Origin: Deuterostichococcus epilithicus
Taxonomy: Eukaryota > Chlorophyta > Trebouxiophyceae > Prasiolales > Stichococcaceae
DNA: 64,000 nucleotides
Direction of reading: 5' to 3'
Assembly (NCBI GenBank): GCA_033439295.1
Contig: JAVTLE010000021.1
Coordinates: 3,224,009 to 3,288,008, forward strand
The notes under the pieces were generated by a model. The model did not search any database. It saw only the letters and a program-made list of their open reading frames with translations, and had not been told where the DNA came from. The translations under genes were made by a program, and so were the position numbers. This document shows positions 50,301-60,857 of the stretch, in pieces (positions within the stretch are counted from its first letter, which is position 1; every line of letters begins with the position of its first letter).

Positions 50301-51630
50301 GCGGCTGCCGCCGCCGCCGCAGGGCCCGCTGCCGGCGTCGAGCGGCATGCTCGCTGGACTCGAGGACCAGCCGCTGAAGTTCAGGATCGTAGCGCGGCCG
50401 CCGTCAGGGCTGGGGCCGCCGGCTGCTCTGGCGGCGGCCGGCGCGGCGGCGGCGGCGAGCGATGCTGGGGCGGCGGGAGGCGTCGGCGGTGCAGCGGTCG
50501 CGCCAGCCGCCAAGCCCAAGGGCAGGAGCCGGCAGACAAAGGCGCAAAAACTCGTGGCGGCCACGGCAGCCGCAGTGGGCGCTGGCGGGCCGCCGCCGGG
50601 CGGCATCACGCCCGTCAGCAACGACGAGCTGATGGCGATTATGATGGCAGGGGCAGCGCAAGCAGCGCCGCTGCCGGTGCCGCAGCAGCGGCAGCAGCAG
50701 CTGGGTGCGGCAGCGCCTGCGGAAGCGAAGCCGAAGAAGCGTAAAAAGAAGCAGGCAGCAGACGCCAGCGGCGCGGTGCCAGGGTCTGCTGGCGCCGCCG
50801 CCGACGTCAGTCAGGTGGGCATGGGCTATGCGCAGCCTCCGGAGGCAGCCAATGCTGTGGCGGCTACGGCAGTGCAGCCGCCGCCGCAGCTGGCGCGGAT
50901 ACGTGTCAAGCCGGGGCAGGTGGCAACGCCGGCGCCCGCTGGGCCGCAGCAGCAGCGGCAGCCGTGGCAGCAACAACCGGAGCCGTGGCAGCAGAACTGG
51001 CACCAGGATGCTGGCGCGGGTGCGTATCAGCATGCACCACCAGCGTGGCAGCAGCAACAGCAGCAGCAGCCTGCGACAATTCAGGACGCCTGGCAGCTAC
51101 AGCAGCAGCCGGCGTCCGGGCCGGATTCCTGGCGGCAGCAGACGGTGGTGCAGCAGCAGATGCCGCTAGTGGCCCAGCTCGAGGCCGCGAAAGGCAGGCA
51201 GCCGAAGCAGCCGAAGGCGGGGCAGGCAAAGCATGCGAAGGGGCAGAAAGCCACGACTGCGGCGGTGCAGCGCCAGGCGGCGGAGCCGCCGCCGCCGCAG
51301 CTGCAGGACGGCCAGCAGCGCACCGGCATCAAGCTCAAGATGAAGGTGCCAAGCGCGCCCAAGCCGGCGGCCTACGCCGCCGTGCACCTGCTGCCGCCAA
51401 CTGCAGCGCCGCCGGCGTCGGCAGCCGCGCCGCCGCTGCCGCAGCCGCGGAAACTGACGATCAAGTTCGGCGGCGGTCCCAAGCCTGCGACGCCGACCGC
51501 CGGCGGCGCTGCGGGGGCAGCCCCTGCCCCTGCGACTGCAGGCGCAGATGCCAAATCGAAGAAGCGGCGGCGGGAGGACGATGGTCCGGAGGGGGAGCGC
51601 CGGCGCCTGAAGAAGGCCACCAAGTCATAA
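38381..51630 (+). CDS. TAF2: TFIID subunit TAF2 with long Lys/Pro/Gln-rich tail
   Basis: A 13-kb gene of many exons. It starts MNTAPTALYQRLVLDVDIPA and continues YTELLVACTPG, RVEVDGAEAAFSLRPPL, LRVRVHYGVADPACGIRFWG, WLPCVDSPGVGCPWDMAFTV and KTFHYSQPRCTPPCHLALAIG. The M1-peptidase-like core has FAFFEEALGSKFPHASFQ and SIAAALARQWFGMF, where active peptidases have HExxH; its absence is as expected for TAF2. Then RMLSTAAFLREVG, RWVHGRGTPRLTAAFAYN, KRNNVELAVRQ, IYWVRIDPSGDWLAPAAV and HEAT-like exons (VYCRVRADCAAALAVCAG). The last exons link in phase: one ending DEDDASAA, one from about 49237 (GTGPAASAETARRP), one from about 49564 (GIKVRLPSGAG), and 49912-51630 (GEVKSRQPIIMRLGSN to KKATKS). Stop TAA is 51628-51630. 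TAF2 binds the initiator and supports TFIID promoter recognition in the nucleus. The roughly 600-residue low-complexity tail is longer than I would expect. One ambiguous base lies at 50014. Confidence 0.9.
46203..46293. repeat. Near-perfect 38-40 bp inverted repeat (hairpin) in a TAF2 intron
   Basis: The left arm 46203-46240 and right arm 46254-46293 are reverse complements apart from about three mismatches, one G-U and a 2-nt bulge, with a loop of about 13 nt (GTCTTTATGAAAG). The arms start CATACGAG and end CTCGTATATG. It lies between TAF2 HEAT-like exons. It could be a microRNA-type foldback, a short MITE or an intron fold. Confidence 0.85.
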
Positions 51631-52235
51631 AATTGGCACTGCAACGGCAGGCGTGCACGCTGTTGATGCTTGCCAGCCCACCTACCCGTTTGCGGAACAA
51701 CGATGAAGCTGGAGGGACTCGCATATTGTTCACACAGGATAAGATTCCACTATTGGAAACCATCGTGAGAGGGCGCTCTGTGAGGCAGAACAGGATGCCC
51801 CCTGGACCTGCATTTGGCTGCCCTCGCTGCGGAGATTGAGGTGTAGCGCTGTGCCGCGCGCTCCGTCGCCAGCAGCCGGGCGCCCTCAGCGGCCTCGCAG
51901 TTCGCTGCCGGGCAGCCAAAGAAACACGTCGTGCAATTTGATTTGCATATGGGTACTTGCACAGGGTTACACCCGCGTGCAGATGAAAGCCTAGTTGTGG
52001 CTGATGTATTGCTGGCATCGCCGCCATCGATGCATGTGCACATGTGCACGCGCCAGTCATTGGCGGTTGAAGTCGGCTCTGTTGGTCAAACGTTCAGCGT
52101 TCGAGTCACAAGGGATGTCTGGGTGTTTTGCGGATCATGTCCTGGTGATCTTGGTTGACAAATTGAGTTATGTCCGGCATGCAGGCTGGCAATTCTAGCA
52201 CAGAGCGGTGTCGAACCTTACAGCAAGATTTGACG
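51631..52235. other. TAF2 3' flank
   Basis: Bases 51631 to about 51830 match the flank of the decayed TAF2 tail copy at 62869-63085. The rest holds nothing recognised. The TAF2 3' untranslated region must lie here. Confidence 0.5.
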
Positions 52236-52352
52236 TCAGGTGCTTGGTTCCTGTTGCGGCCCCAGGCGGCGACCTAAGGGTCGGGACCACCTCGAAGTTG
52301 CAGGGCTAATGTTACTGTTCGGTCTGAGCTCTGAGGGGTCCAGGCTAGCAGC

Positions 52353-52475
52353 ATCGCGCCCGTCAGCAACGATGAGCTGATGGCGATCATGATGGCAGGG
52401 CTAAAGAAAAGCAAACGAAACAAAAAAAAACAAAGCATCCAGCAGTGCCGCAGCAGCAGCAGGCATGCTGCATTG
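52353..52475 (+). pseudogene. TAF2-tail fragment a
   Basis: Matches the TAF2 tail from 50608: IAPVSNDELMAIMMAG, then a Lys-rich stretch and GTGCCGCAGCAGCAG. It keeps only about 120 bp, with no upstream exons or usable start. It shares with copy c the change that turns AGAAQAAP into a GLKKSK-like stretch, so it descends from copy c rather than directly from TAF2. Confidence 0.85.
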
Positions 52476-52498
52476 GCTGGCACATCGTCCGCGCCACG

Positions 52499-55400
52499 CT
52501 ATAAGGTTGTGCCAGCGCCGAAGCTCGCGAGGTACATGGTGAACCAGTGCGCCACGACGCTGGGCGTCGTGCTTGGGTTCAGCGCCTGCACATACGATGC
52601 AGACATCAGCCATGGATCATATTTATGTAAGGGCCTCGTGAGACTACATGGCTCCCAAACCTCTGCAGCAGCTCGTACGCCTGCAGCAGAGACAGGTGCA
52701 TGACAAGCCATGGCGCTGCACGCACCTTGACATGGTAAGTCTTCAGCGCTGTGAAGACGGCTGTCAGCTGGCTGCGGGCGCCGACCCACTTGTAGATGCC
52801 CGGCCACAACCTGTACACGATGCGAGCGAGCAGCGCAATGCGGTGCATGCCGGCCTCGCTGGAGCCAAAGCCCTCAACGTACACACTGACAGCCACGCCG
52901 TCCACCACGATGTTCCCTGCGATGAGAGCGCTTTCCATGCTGACAGGTTCAGAGAGCAGACTGATACTGTCACAGGCCGAGGGCTTGGAGGTTCACACGG
53001 CAGCGCGCAGTTTGACTCCATGGCGGACGCCCCTGCATCTGGCTGTGCGCCTGCTGCACAGACGATCGCGTCCGGGCCTGTTCAGCAGCACCTTGTACGG
53101 TGATGGGGGAGGCGAGCCCTATGCCGGGCACGCTCTCGATGCTAGTGATGCGCTCGGCCACCACGCGCCCGCCCTCTGCGGCCCGCCACAGGTACTGGCC
53201 CTGCCGCACTTTGCGCGCCGGCACAGCGGCACGCGCAGCGAAGTGCGTGCCGGCCGTGCTGGCCACGTACATGAAGTGCGACCCCGTGAGCTCCAGCTGC
53301 AGAGGCAGAGAGGAACACGTGAGGACGTGCGGTTCAAACAAGGCTCAGGCGCGCGGCTCTTTCGTTGCAGCCGCGAGCAAGGGCCGCGCGTGAGCACTTT
53401 TGCAAGCGTAGCCCCACTCCGGCGCATTGCGTACCGGTGCAGAATGTTACTGGCTGCAGCGACATAATGATCACTCAGCATGCGCGGCCGTTCCTTACAG
53501 CCGCTGCTCACATGCAGCAGCAGCAGCAGCGCACCGCAGCGCCGCTGGCGGTTCCTAGCCGCAGGAAGGTAAACGTGCCCTTGTCTTGGCGGTGCACGTC
53601 TGCCATCAGCGGGCTCCAACCCAGTGTCCCATCGTCTAGCACGACCTACGTAACACACCGCAGGCAAAACTTAAGACTAATGAGCGCAAAGCTCCAAGAG
53701 AGTTACATGGACCATCTAGCTGCGCGGCTCCATCACGTGCTGCACCGAGTGCATCCCTGAACGCCACTTGAGGCCGCTATGCGGCAGCACATGCGGACAG
53801 AGGCGGCCACACTTGTAGTTCTACTGGACCCCCGTACGTAGGCGAGCAGCAGCACAAGTCATCAAAGTGATCCCCATGCGACCATGCCACGCTCACCTGC
53901 ACCATGTCGCCGGGGCGCACGTCGGCAAGCTGCTTGCTCAACGTTACGCCGCCCTCCAGCACCCATGCCGTTGCAGCCAGCGGGAAGCACTCCGTGTGCA
54001 GGTTTCGAATATTTTGCATGTAGCCGGCTGGGCAGATGCCTGTTGGCTTGTTCAAGCAGTCTGCTGCCACGTCGTGTGCAAACTGGTCGCAACTGTAGCA
54101 TGCGCAAAACTGGCTGGACGAGAGAGCCGGGGTCGGGGTGCATGTGAAGTTTGGGTTGTAATGGGCATCAGCGCCCAAGTTGTATTGTAGCAGGCGCCGG
54201 CGCTTGCTATTGCCATTGGAGCCAGCGCTGTTCAGTGTGGAGCCATCGCCGCCCACGACGCTGATGGTGCACATGGCTTGGCCAGCCGGGCAGACCACCT
54301 GCAAGGCACCATCGGCATCCCACTGGATTGAATGGAATCTTGCAAGCACGGAGCGCAGCGCTCAATCACGTCTGCCACACATGGAGAGACGTTCCCGCAC
54401 GCCCGGGGGGGCGTTATACAATCCTCAAGGCGCTCACTTTGACGTCCATGCCATTGACTGAGACCATCCCTTGAACCATCTTGGGCGCGCCGCGTTCTGC
54501 GCAGTCCTGGCAGGCGGTCGCTTGCTTTGCCCATGCAGAGCATCCTGACTCCTGTGCGATCTGCAACATCCAGGTGGAGGCCAGCGTCAGCTCTAGGAAG
54601 CAGCTACCGCCACTGGGCATGGTGGCAACGCACAGATCGTGCTTTCAGGGCACCCAAGTCAGTGGCCAGCTGTGACTTGGGCGTGTTTAAGCTTTCATAT
54701 TGCCATGCCACAAGTTGCTGCATGATGCGCCGCGGCAGCCCTTGTTCACCTGCACGGTCGAGACGTTGCTGGTCGTGTCGGGTGTATCGGATCCGTAACT
54801 CACAGCTGGGAACGATGACTGCCCTGCAGCAACAATGACAGTGTCAGCTCGTTCGTCCAGCTTTGATGCGGCGGCGCGTAGCCAGCATATGATGAGCACA
54901 ACACGTAGGTATGCTTGTATCAGCGCCACAAAGCTTACCTTCATGCAGCCACTGGCAGCCTTGCAGCGCGTCAGCTGCATTGATCATCGCTCCTGTTTCG
55001 GAACAATTTGCGCTCGTCATACCCAAGCTGGAACATTCGGCCGCATCACAGGCTGGAAGTCATTCACAACGCACAACGCTCAGCAACTTGCCTTCTCCAG
55101 TAGCTAGAAGCCGCCGGCGGCCCTGTACACTTGACGGCATGCTGATGTTCAGCCTCATGTAGCCGGCGGTAGCCACGCGCAGGGTGGTTGCGGAGCGCTT
55201 GTCCTGCAGTGCGCCGGCCTGCCAGGACACGCACACCAGCTGAAGAAGCGGCGTCCTGAAGCACAGGTGCAGGCTCGGGGTTTAGACAGCTCTCCAACTG
55301 CGCAAAATGACGCCACAAGATGCTGTGCGGAACCGGACCAGTTTCTGACTGGCGTCACAGCCATGCGCCTGCAGACCTGGCTTTTCGTGTCCTTGTGTGC

Positions 55401-56117
55401 CGCGACAATGCCCCAGGTCAGGCCCACAATAGCTCCGATGAGCAGCACCAAGAAGACCAGCAGGATGCCAGCCGCCCTGCGGCGGCGCAACATGCGACAA
55501 GTGAATCAGAATGCGGGCCACCTGAGACATCAAGCACTCTCTGGGCAGAGGCAATGCAAGCTGGCTACGGGAGCACTGCTGTAGGCAACTGTCTACAGGA
55601 GCGTATGCAAACGCTTGTGAGCTGTGCTTGTGTAATGCGTGCGTGCAGCCCAGCGCTGCATGGGCCCAAAGTGCATGAGCACGACAGGTGCGGTCAGTTT
55701 GGCCGCTGACGTCGTATGCAATGGCGTTGCTACTTCGCACCATTTGAGGTACTTGAACTGGACTTCGGTGGCTATCACATCTTCAAGGTGGTCCACCTGC
55801 ACCCAAAGCGCCAGACTGTCAGGATCTATGTGGCTGTTCACCCTCGCCCCGTGCATCCACGGGTGCCGCTACACAGGCAATCTGCCCTATGTAGTGTTCT
55901 TGATACGCACAGAAAGTGATGGCGCGCTCACCAGTTCCTGCCTGTCGATGATGCCATCCCCGTCGGCGTCCAGACGCTGGAGGCGCCTCTCCAAGGTTCG
56001 CCGCCGGTTCAGGAGGTGCCCAGAGCCGGAGGCACCGTCTGTGCCAACGGCGACGCGGATGCTGGGCGTCTGGCGCAGCTCCTTCCCCGTCGGCTCGTGC
56101 AGCGTCCCAGCGCTCAT
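52499..56117 (-). CDS. EF-hand / transmembrane / Cys-rich / hedgehog-type Hint protein, copy 1
   Basis: Exon 1 (56117-55932) starts MSAGTLHEPTGKELRQ and ends in a canonical EF-hand loop DADGDGIIDRQE. A later exon (about 55493-55380) encodes GILLVFLVLLIGAIVGLTWG, one membrane segment after RRRR, favouring a cytosolic N-terminus. Ectodomain exons follow: RVATAGYMRLNISMPSS, GRRRLLATGEGK, CPAGQAMCTISVVGGDGS, KRRRLLQYN, and Cys pairs. The Hint domain begins at Cys (codon 53989-53987) in ECFPLAATAWVLEGGVTLSK, ADVRPGDMVQ; then VVLDDGTLGWSPLMADVH, LELTGSHFMYVAS (TxxH at 53287-53276), ERITSIESVPGIGLASPITV and GNIVVDGVAVSVYVEG, ending SVVAHWFTMYLASFG at the stop at 52499. Cys1 and TxxH are the thioester-forming residues of hedgehog self-processing. 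The Cys of the hog motif ASCYA is Val here. Exons between about 55870 and 55500 are unsure. No disruption is visible. Confidence 0.82.
53515..53529 (+). repeat. (CAG)5 microsatellite in a Hint copy 1 intron
   Basis: Five CAG units. The same site in copy 2 has ten. Confidence 0.9.
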
Positions 56118-57059
56118 AGCGACGTTGCTGCAGTGTCGCTACAGGCTTTGTCATTGTGCAAGAGAAGACACACGTGTCCGCTTCTCGGTGAGGCATTCCG
56201 ATTCTCGTCAAAGTCGGGGTGTGACTCGTTTCATTTGGCATCATCTCCGCCGAGTACACGTGGTTGCCCAAAGGTCATGGCAAAGGGAGAGCTGCACGCC
56301 CCAGCGCTTTTGCATCCACAAGCGTTAAGCTGCTGACAAAGGGGTCAAGGTCTGCAGTTATGCAGAGCCTGCGACGACAACCCCGGCTGCCGCACTCCCA
56401 AAGTGTGTGCCCTAGGGGTGTTTTACTAGAACCTCTAATGATGTGCCCGCACTGGTTTAACAGGGGCTGTACAGCAGGTCCACAGCTAAGCGCATCATTG
56501 AACACGCTCGACAGACTCGCATATCATTTGCGTTGGAGCTGGTCACAAGCTGCACACCTGCGCGCAGTGTGCCGTGCACAACTGTGGATATGTGGATGCA
56601 CTGATCTGGCGGCTCCGTCCGCGCTGCACCAGTCAGTTACGGTCGCAACAAAGTGTTTTGCGTGACCGTCGGTCGCCGAGGTACGCTTGGCTGGGCGGCT
56701 GATGAGCAAGGGCAGGGGATCCAGCCTGGATTCGCGGGGCCTGATGAGCAAAGTCAGGGGCTCCAGCCTGGACCCGTTGCCAGGGGGCTTACGTGGGGGG
56801 AGGAGACGCCGCCAGGGGGACTACACAGGGGGGGGAGGACACGCCACTAGACCCGCATGGCGGAAATCAGCGCATGGCGCCTCAGGGAACTCGCCCTGAG
56901 AGGCCAACTTTGGAGGTCCGGCCTGTACTGCACATACAGCTCTTGACCTCGTCGCCACTTTTCAGCGCTGTGTCAAATCTCGAACTTTGCCTCTCAGCGC
57001 TCGGGCGGCTCGCAGTTCACTGCCCGCGCGACCAACCGTTTTACTTGAGTTTGTGCATC
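56118..57059. other. Upstream region of Hint copy 1
   Basis: Presumably the copy 1 promoter. Up to about 56640 it is almost identical to 60858-61380, then diverges in patches. It includes a two-copy tandem repeat of about 45 bp at 56699-56790. No further gene seen. Confidence 0.5.
56699..56790 (+). repeat. Two-copy tandem repeat of about 45 bp
   Basis: Both copies begin GATGAGCAA, then have a variant of CAGGGG(A/C)TCCAGCCTGGA. The same pair is present at 61439-61530. Confidence 0.85.
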
Positions 57060-57176
57060 GTGAGGTGCTTGGTTCCTGTTGCGCCCACAGGCGGCGACCT
57101 AAGGGTCGGGACCACCTCGAAGTTGCAGGGCTAGTGGTACTGTTCGGTCTGAGCTCTGAGGGGTCCAGGCTAGCAG

Positions 57177-57295
57177 CATCGCGCCCGTCAGCAACGATGA
57201 GCTGATGGCGATCATGATGGCAGGGCTAAGAAAAGCAAACGAAATCAAAAAAACAAAGCATCCAGCCGTGCCGCAGCAGCAGCAGGCATGCTGCA
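57177..57295 (+). pseudogene. TAF2-tail fragment b
   Basis: Near-identical to fragment a, with one base fewer after the GCAGGGCTAA stretch. It is a non-coding remnant next to the 3' end of Hint copy 2. Confidence 0.85.
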
Positions 57296-57321
57296 TTGGC
57301 TGCCACATCGTCCGCGCCACG

Positions 57322-58298
57322 CTATAAGGTTGTGCCAGCGCCGAAGCTCGCGAGGTACATGGTGAACCAGTGCGCCACGACGCTGGGCGTCGTGCTTGGG
57401 TTCAGCGCCTGCACACACGATGCAGACATCAGCCATGGATCATATTTATGTAAGGGCCTCGTGAGACTACATGGCTCCCAAACCTCTGCAGCAGCTCGTA
57501 CGCCTGCAGCAGAGACAGGTGCATGACAAGCCATGGCGCTGCACGCACCTTGACATGGTAAGTCTTCAGCGCTGTGAAGACGGCTGTCAGCTGGCCGCGG
57601 GCGCCGACCCACTTGTAGATGCCCGGCCACAACCTGTACACGATGCGAGCGAGCAGCGCAATGCGGTGCATGCCGGCCTCGCTGGAGCCAAAGCCCTCGA
57701 CGTACACACTGACAGCCACGCCGTCCACCACGATGTTCCCTGCGATGAGAGCGCTTTCCATGCTGACAGGTTCAGAAAGCAGACTGATACTGTCACAGGC
57801 CGAGGGCTTGGAGGTTCACACGGCAGCGCGCAGTTTGACTCCATGGCGGACGCCCCTGCATCTGGCTGTGCGCCTGCTGCACAGACGATCGCGTCCGGGC
57901 CTGTTCAGCACCTCGTACGGTGATCGGGGAGGCGAGCCCCGTGCCGGGCACGCTCTCGATGCTGGTGATGCGCTCCGCCGCCACGCGCCCGCCCTCTGCG
58001 GCCCGCCACAGGTACTGGCCCTGCCGCACTTTGCGCGCCGGCACAGCAGCACGCGCAGCGAAGGGCGTGCCGGCCGTGCTGGCCACGTACATGAAGTGCG
58101 ACCCCGTGAGCTCCAGCTGCAGAGGCAGAGAGGAACACGTGAGGACGTGCGGTTCAAACAAGGTTCGGGCGCGCAGCTCTGTTTTTGCAGCCGCAAGCAA
58201 AGGCTGCGCACAAGCACAGCAAGCGAATCCCCGCTCCGGCGCATTGCAACGACAATCCTTCAGCGTGCGCGACCGTTTCCTGCAGCCGCTGCCCACAT

Positions 58299-58331
<33 letters not shown>

Positions 58332-60857
58332 CACCGCAGCGCCGCTGGCGGTTCCTAGCCGCAGGAAGGTAAACGTGCCCTCGTCTTGGCGGTGCACGTC
58401 TGCCATCAGCGGGCTCCAACCCAGTGTCCCATCGTCTAGCACGACCTACGCGATGCACCGCATGCAAAAGTGTGAGACTAATGAGCACAGTGCTCCGGGG
58501 ACGTCACACAGGCCATTCAGCTGCACAACTCCATCACATGCTGAACCGATTGCATGCCATCTCTGAACGCCACATGAGAATGCTATGCGGCAGCACCTGC
58601 GGCCAGGCAATTCAGGTTGGCGAGTAGTAGAACCAAGCTGATCCACGTGTGACCATGCCACGCTCACCTGCACCATGTCGCTGGGGCGCACGTCGGCAAG
58701 CCGTTTGCTCAACGTTACGCCGCCCTCCAGCACCCATGCCGTTGCAGCCAGCGGGAAGCATTGCGGTGACAATTCAAAATGCTCCATGTAGCCGGCCGGG
58801 CAATAGATGCCGGGTGGCTCGTTCAAGCAGTCCGCTTCTATGTTCGGAATGAACTGGTCGCATTTGTAGCATGCGCAGAGCTTCGAATTGAAATTCACTC
58901 TGTCCGGCTTGCATTTGACGTCTGGGTCGGCCACGGGGTCAACGTCTCTAAATTGCCAATTTAGCAGGCGCCGGCGCGTGCTATTGCCATTGGAGCCAGT
59001 GCTGCTCAGCGTGGAGCCATCGCCGCCCACGACGCTGATGCTGCACATGGCTTGACCAGCCGGGCAGACCACCTGCGAGGCACCATCGGCATCTATAGTG
59101 GACTGAAAGGAACTTTAAATGCACGGAGGGTAAGCACGGAGGGTCGTGTTGTTATGCACTCCTCAAGGCGCTCACTTTGACGTCCATGCCATTGACTGAG
59201 ACCATCCCTTGAGTCAACTTGGGTGCGCCGCTTTCTGCGCAGTCCTGGCAGGTGGTCGCTTGCTTTGCCCATGCAGAACAGCCTGACTCCTGCGCAATCT
59301 GCAACATCCAAGTGCAGGCCAGCGTCAGCTCAGGCAGCAGCTACCGCCACTGGGCATGGCAGTGGCAACGTGCAAGTCGTGCTTTCTGGGCACGCAAGAC
59401 AAGGGCCAGCTGCGACTCGGGCGTGTTCAAGCTTTCGGTTGCCATGCCACAAGTTGCTGCATGATGCTTGGCGGCAGCCCTTGTTCACCCGCACGGTCGA
59501 GACGTTGCTGGTCGTGTCGGGATCATCGGATCCGTATGTCACAGCTGGGAACGATGACTGCCCTGCAGAAACAATGACAGTGTCAGCCCGTTTGTCCGGC
59601 TCTGATGCGGCGGTGCGCAGCCAGCATCCGATGAGCACAACACGTAGGTATGCTTGTATCAGCGACACAAAGCTTACCTTCATGCAGCCACTGGCAGCCT
59701 TGCAGCGCGTCAGCTGCATTGATCATCGCTCCTGTTTCACATCAATGCGAGCTCGTCAAACCCAAGCTGGAACAATCGGCCGCATCACAGGCTGGAAGTA
59801 AGTCAAAACGCACAACGCTCAGCAACTTGCCTTCTCCAGTAGCGAGAAGCCGCCGGCGGCCCGATGCACTTGACGGCATGCTGATGTTCAGCTTCATGTA
59901 GCCTGCGGTAGCCACGCGCAGGGTGTTTGCCGAGCGCTTGTCCTGCAGTGCGCCGGCCTGCCAGGACACGCACACCAGCTGAAGAAGCGGCGTCCTGAAA
60001 CACAGGTGCAGGCTCGGGGTTTAGCCAGCTCACCAACTGCGCACAAGAGAGACGCCACAACGTGCGGTGCGGAACAAGACCAGTTTCTGATCGCCATCAC
60101 GAAAATGCGCCTGCAGACCTGGCTTTTCGTGTCCTTGTGTGCCGCGACAATGCCCCAGGTCAGGCCCACGATAGCTCCGATGAGCAGCACCAAGAAGACC
60201 AGCAGGATGCCAGCCGCCCTGCGGCAGCGCAACATGCGGCACACGAGTCAGCATGCGGGCCGCCTGAGACATCAAGCACCCCCTGGGCAGAGGCAATGCA
60301 TGCTGGCTACGGGAGCACTGCTGTAGACCAATGATACAGCAGTGTATGCAAACGCTTGTGAGCTGTGCTTGTGTAACGCGTGCGCACGCCCAGTGTTGCA
60401 TGCACCCAGTGTGTTTGAGCACGACTGGTGCGGTCAGTTTGGCCGCTGACGTCGTATGCAATGGCGTTGCTACTTCGCACCATTTGAGGTACTTGAACTG
60501 GACTTCGGTGGCTATCACATCTTCAAGGTGGTCCACCTGCACCCAAAGCGCCAGACTGTCAGGATCTATGTGGCTGTTCACCCTCGCCCCGTGCATCCAC
60601 GGGTGCCGCTACACAGGCAATCTGCCCTATGTAGTGTTCTTGATACGCACAGAAAGTGCTGGCGCGCTCACCAGTTCCTGCCTGTCGATGATGCCATCCC
60701 CGTCGGCGTCCAGACGCTGGAGGCGCCTCTCCAAGGTTCGCCGCCGGTTCAGGAGGTGCCCAGAGCCGGAGGCACCGTCTGTGCCAACGGCGACGCGGAT
60801 GCTGGGCGTCTGGCGCAGCTCCTTCCCCGTCGGCTCGTGCAGCGTCCCAGCGCTCAT
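57322..60857 (-). CDS. EF-hand / transmembrane / Cys-rich / hedgehog-type Hint protein, copy 2
   Basis: Same exon order as copy 1: EF-hand exon 60857-60672 with DADGDGIIDRQE; membrane exon at about 60235 (RCRRAAGILLVFLVLLIGAI); ectodomain with RVATAGYMKLNISMPSS, GRRRLLATGEGK, DLLPACDAADCSSLGL, VNKGCRQASC, TRRRLLNWQ, KLCACYKCDQF; then the Hint start QCFPLAATAWVLEGGVTLSK, ADVRPSDMVQ, LDDGTLGWSPLMADVH, LELTGSHFMYVAS and VVDGVAVSVYVEG. The stop is at 57322. Cys1 and TxxH are kept. The linker before Hint differs most from copy 1, including DVDPVADPDVKCKPDRV where copy 1 has GADAHYNPNFTCTP, so coding parts have diverged while the frame survives. That suggests both copies are, or recently were, under selection. 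Confidence 0.82.
58300..58329 (+). repeat. (CAG)10 microsatellite in a Hint copy 2 intron
   Basis: Ten CAG units, against five in copy 1, just downstream on the minus strand of the exon encoding GTLGWSPLMADVH. Confidence 0.92.

Larger units (their letters stand above)
52236..57059. repeat. Tandem segmental duplication, unit 1 (about 4.8 kb)
   Basis: The unit begins with GGTGCTTGGTTCCTGTTGCG, then about 100 bp of shared sequence, a TAF2-tail fragment and a minus-strand Hint gene. The same order restarts about 4.82 kb later at 57066. The offset drifts from 4824 at the left to 4740 at the right through small indels. Confidence 0.93.

Noticed and set aside
52353-52703. Plus-strand frame over TAF2-tail fragment a and Hint 3' end as a new gene
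   Set aside because: It joins a TAF2-derived scrap to the antisense of the last Hint exons. The same accident recurs in unit 2.
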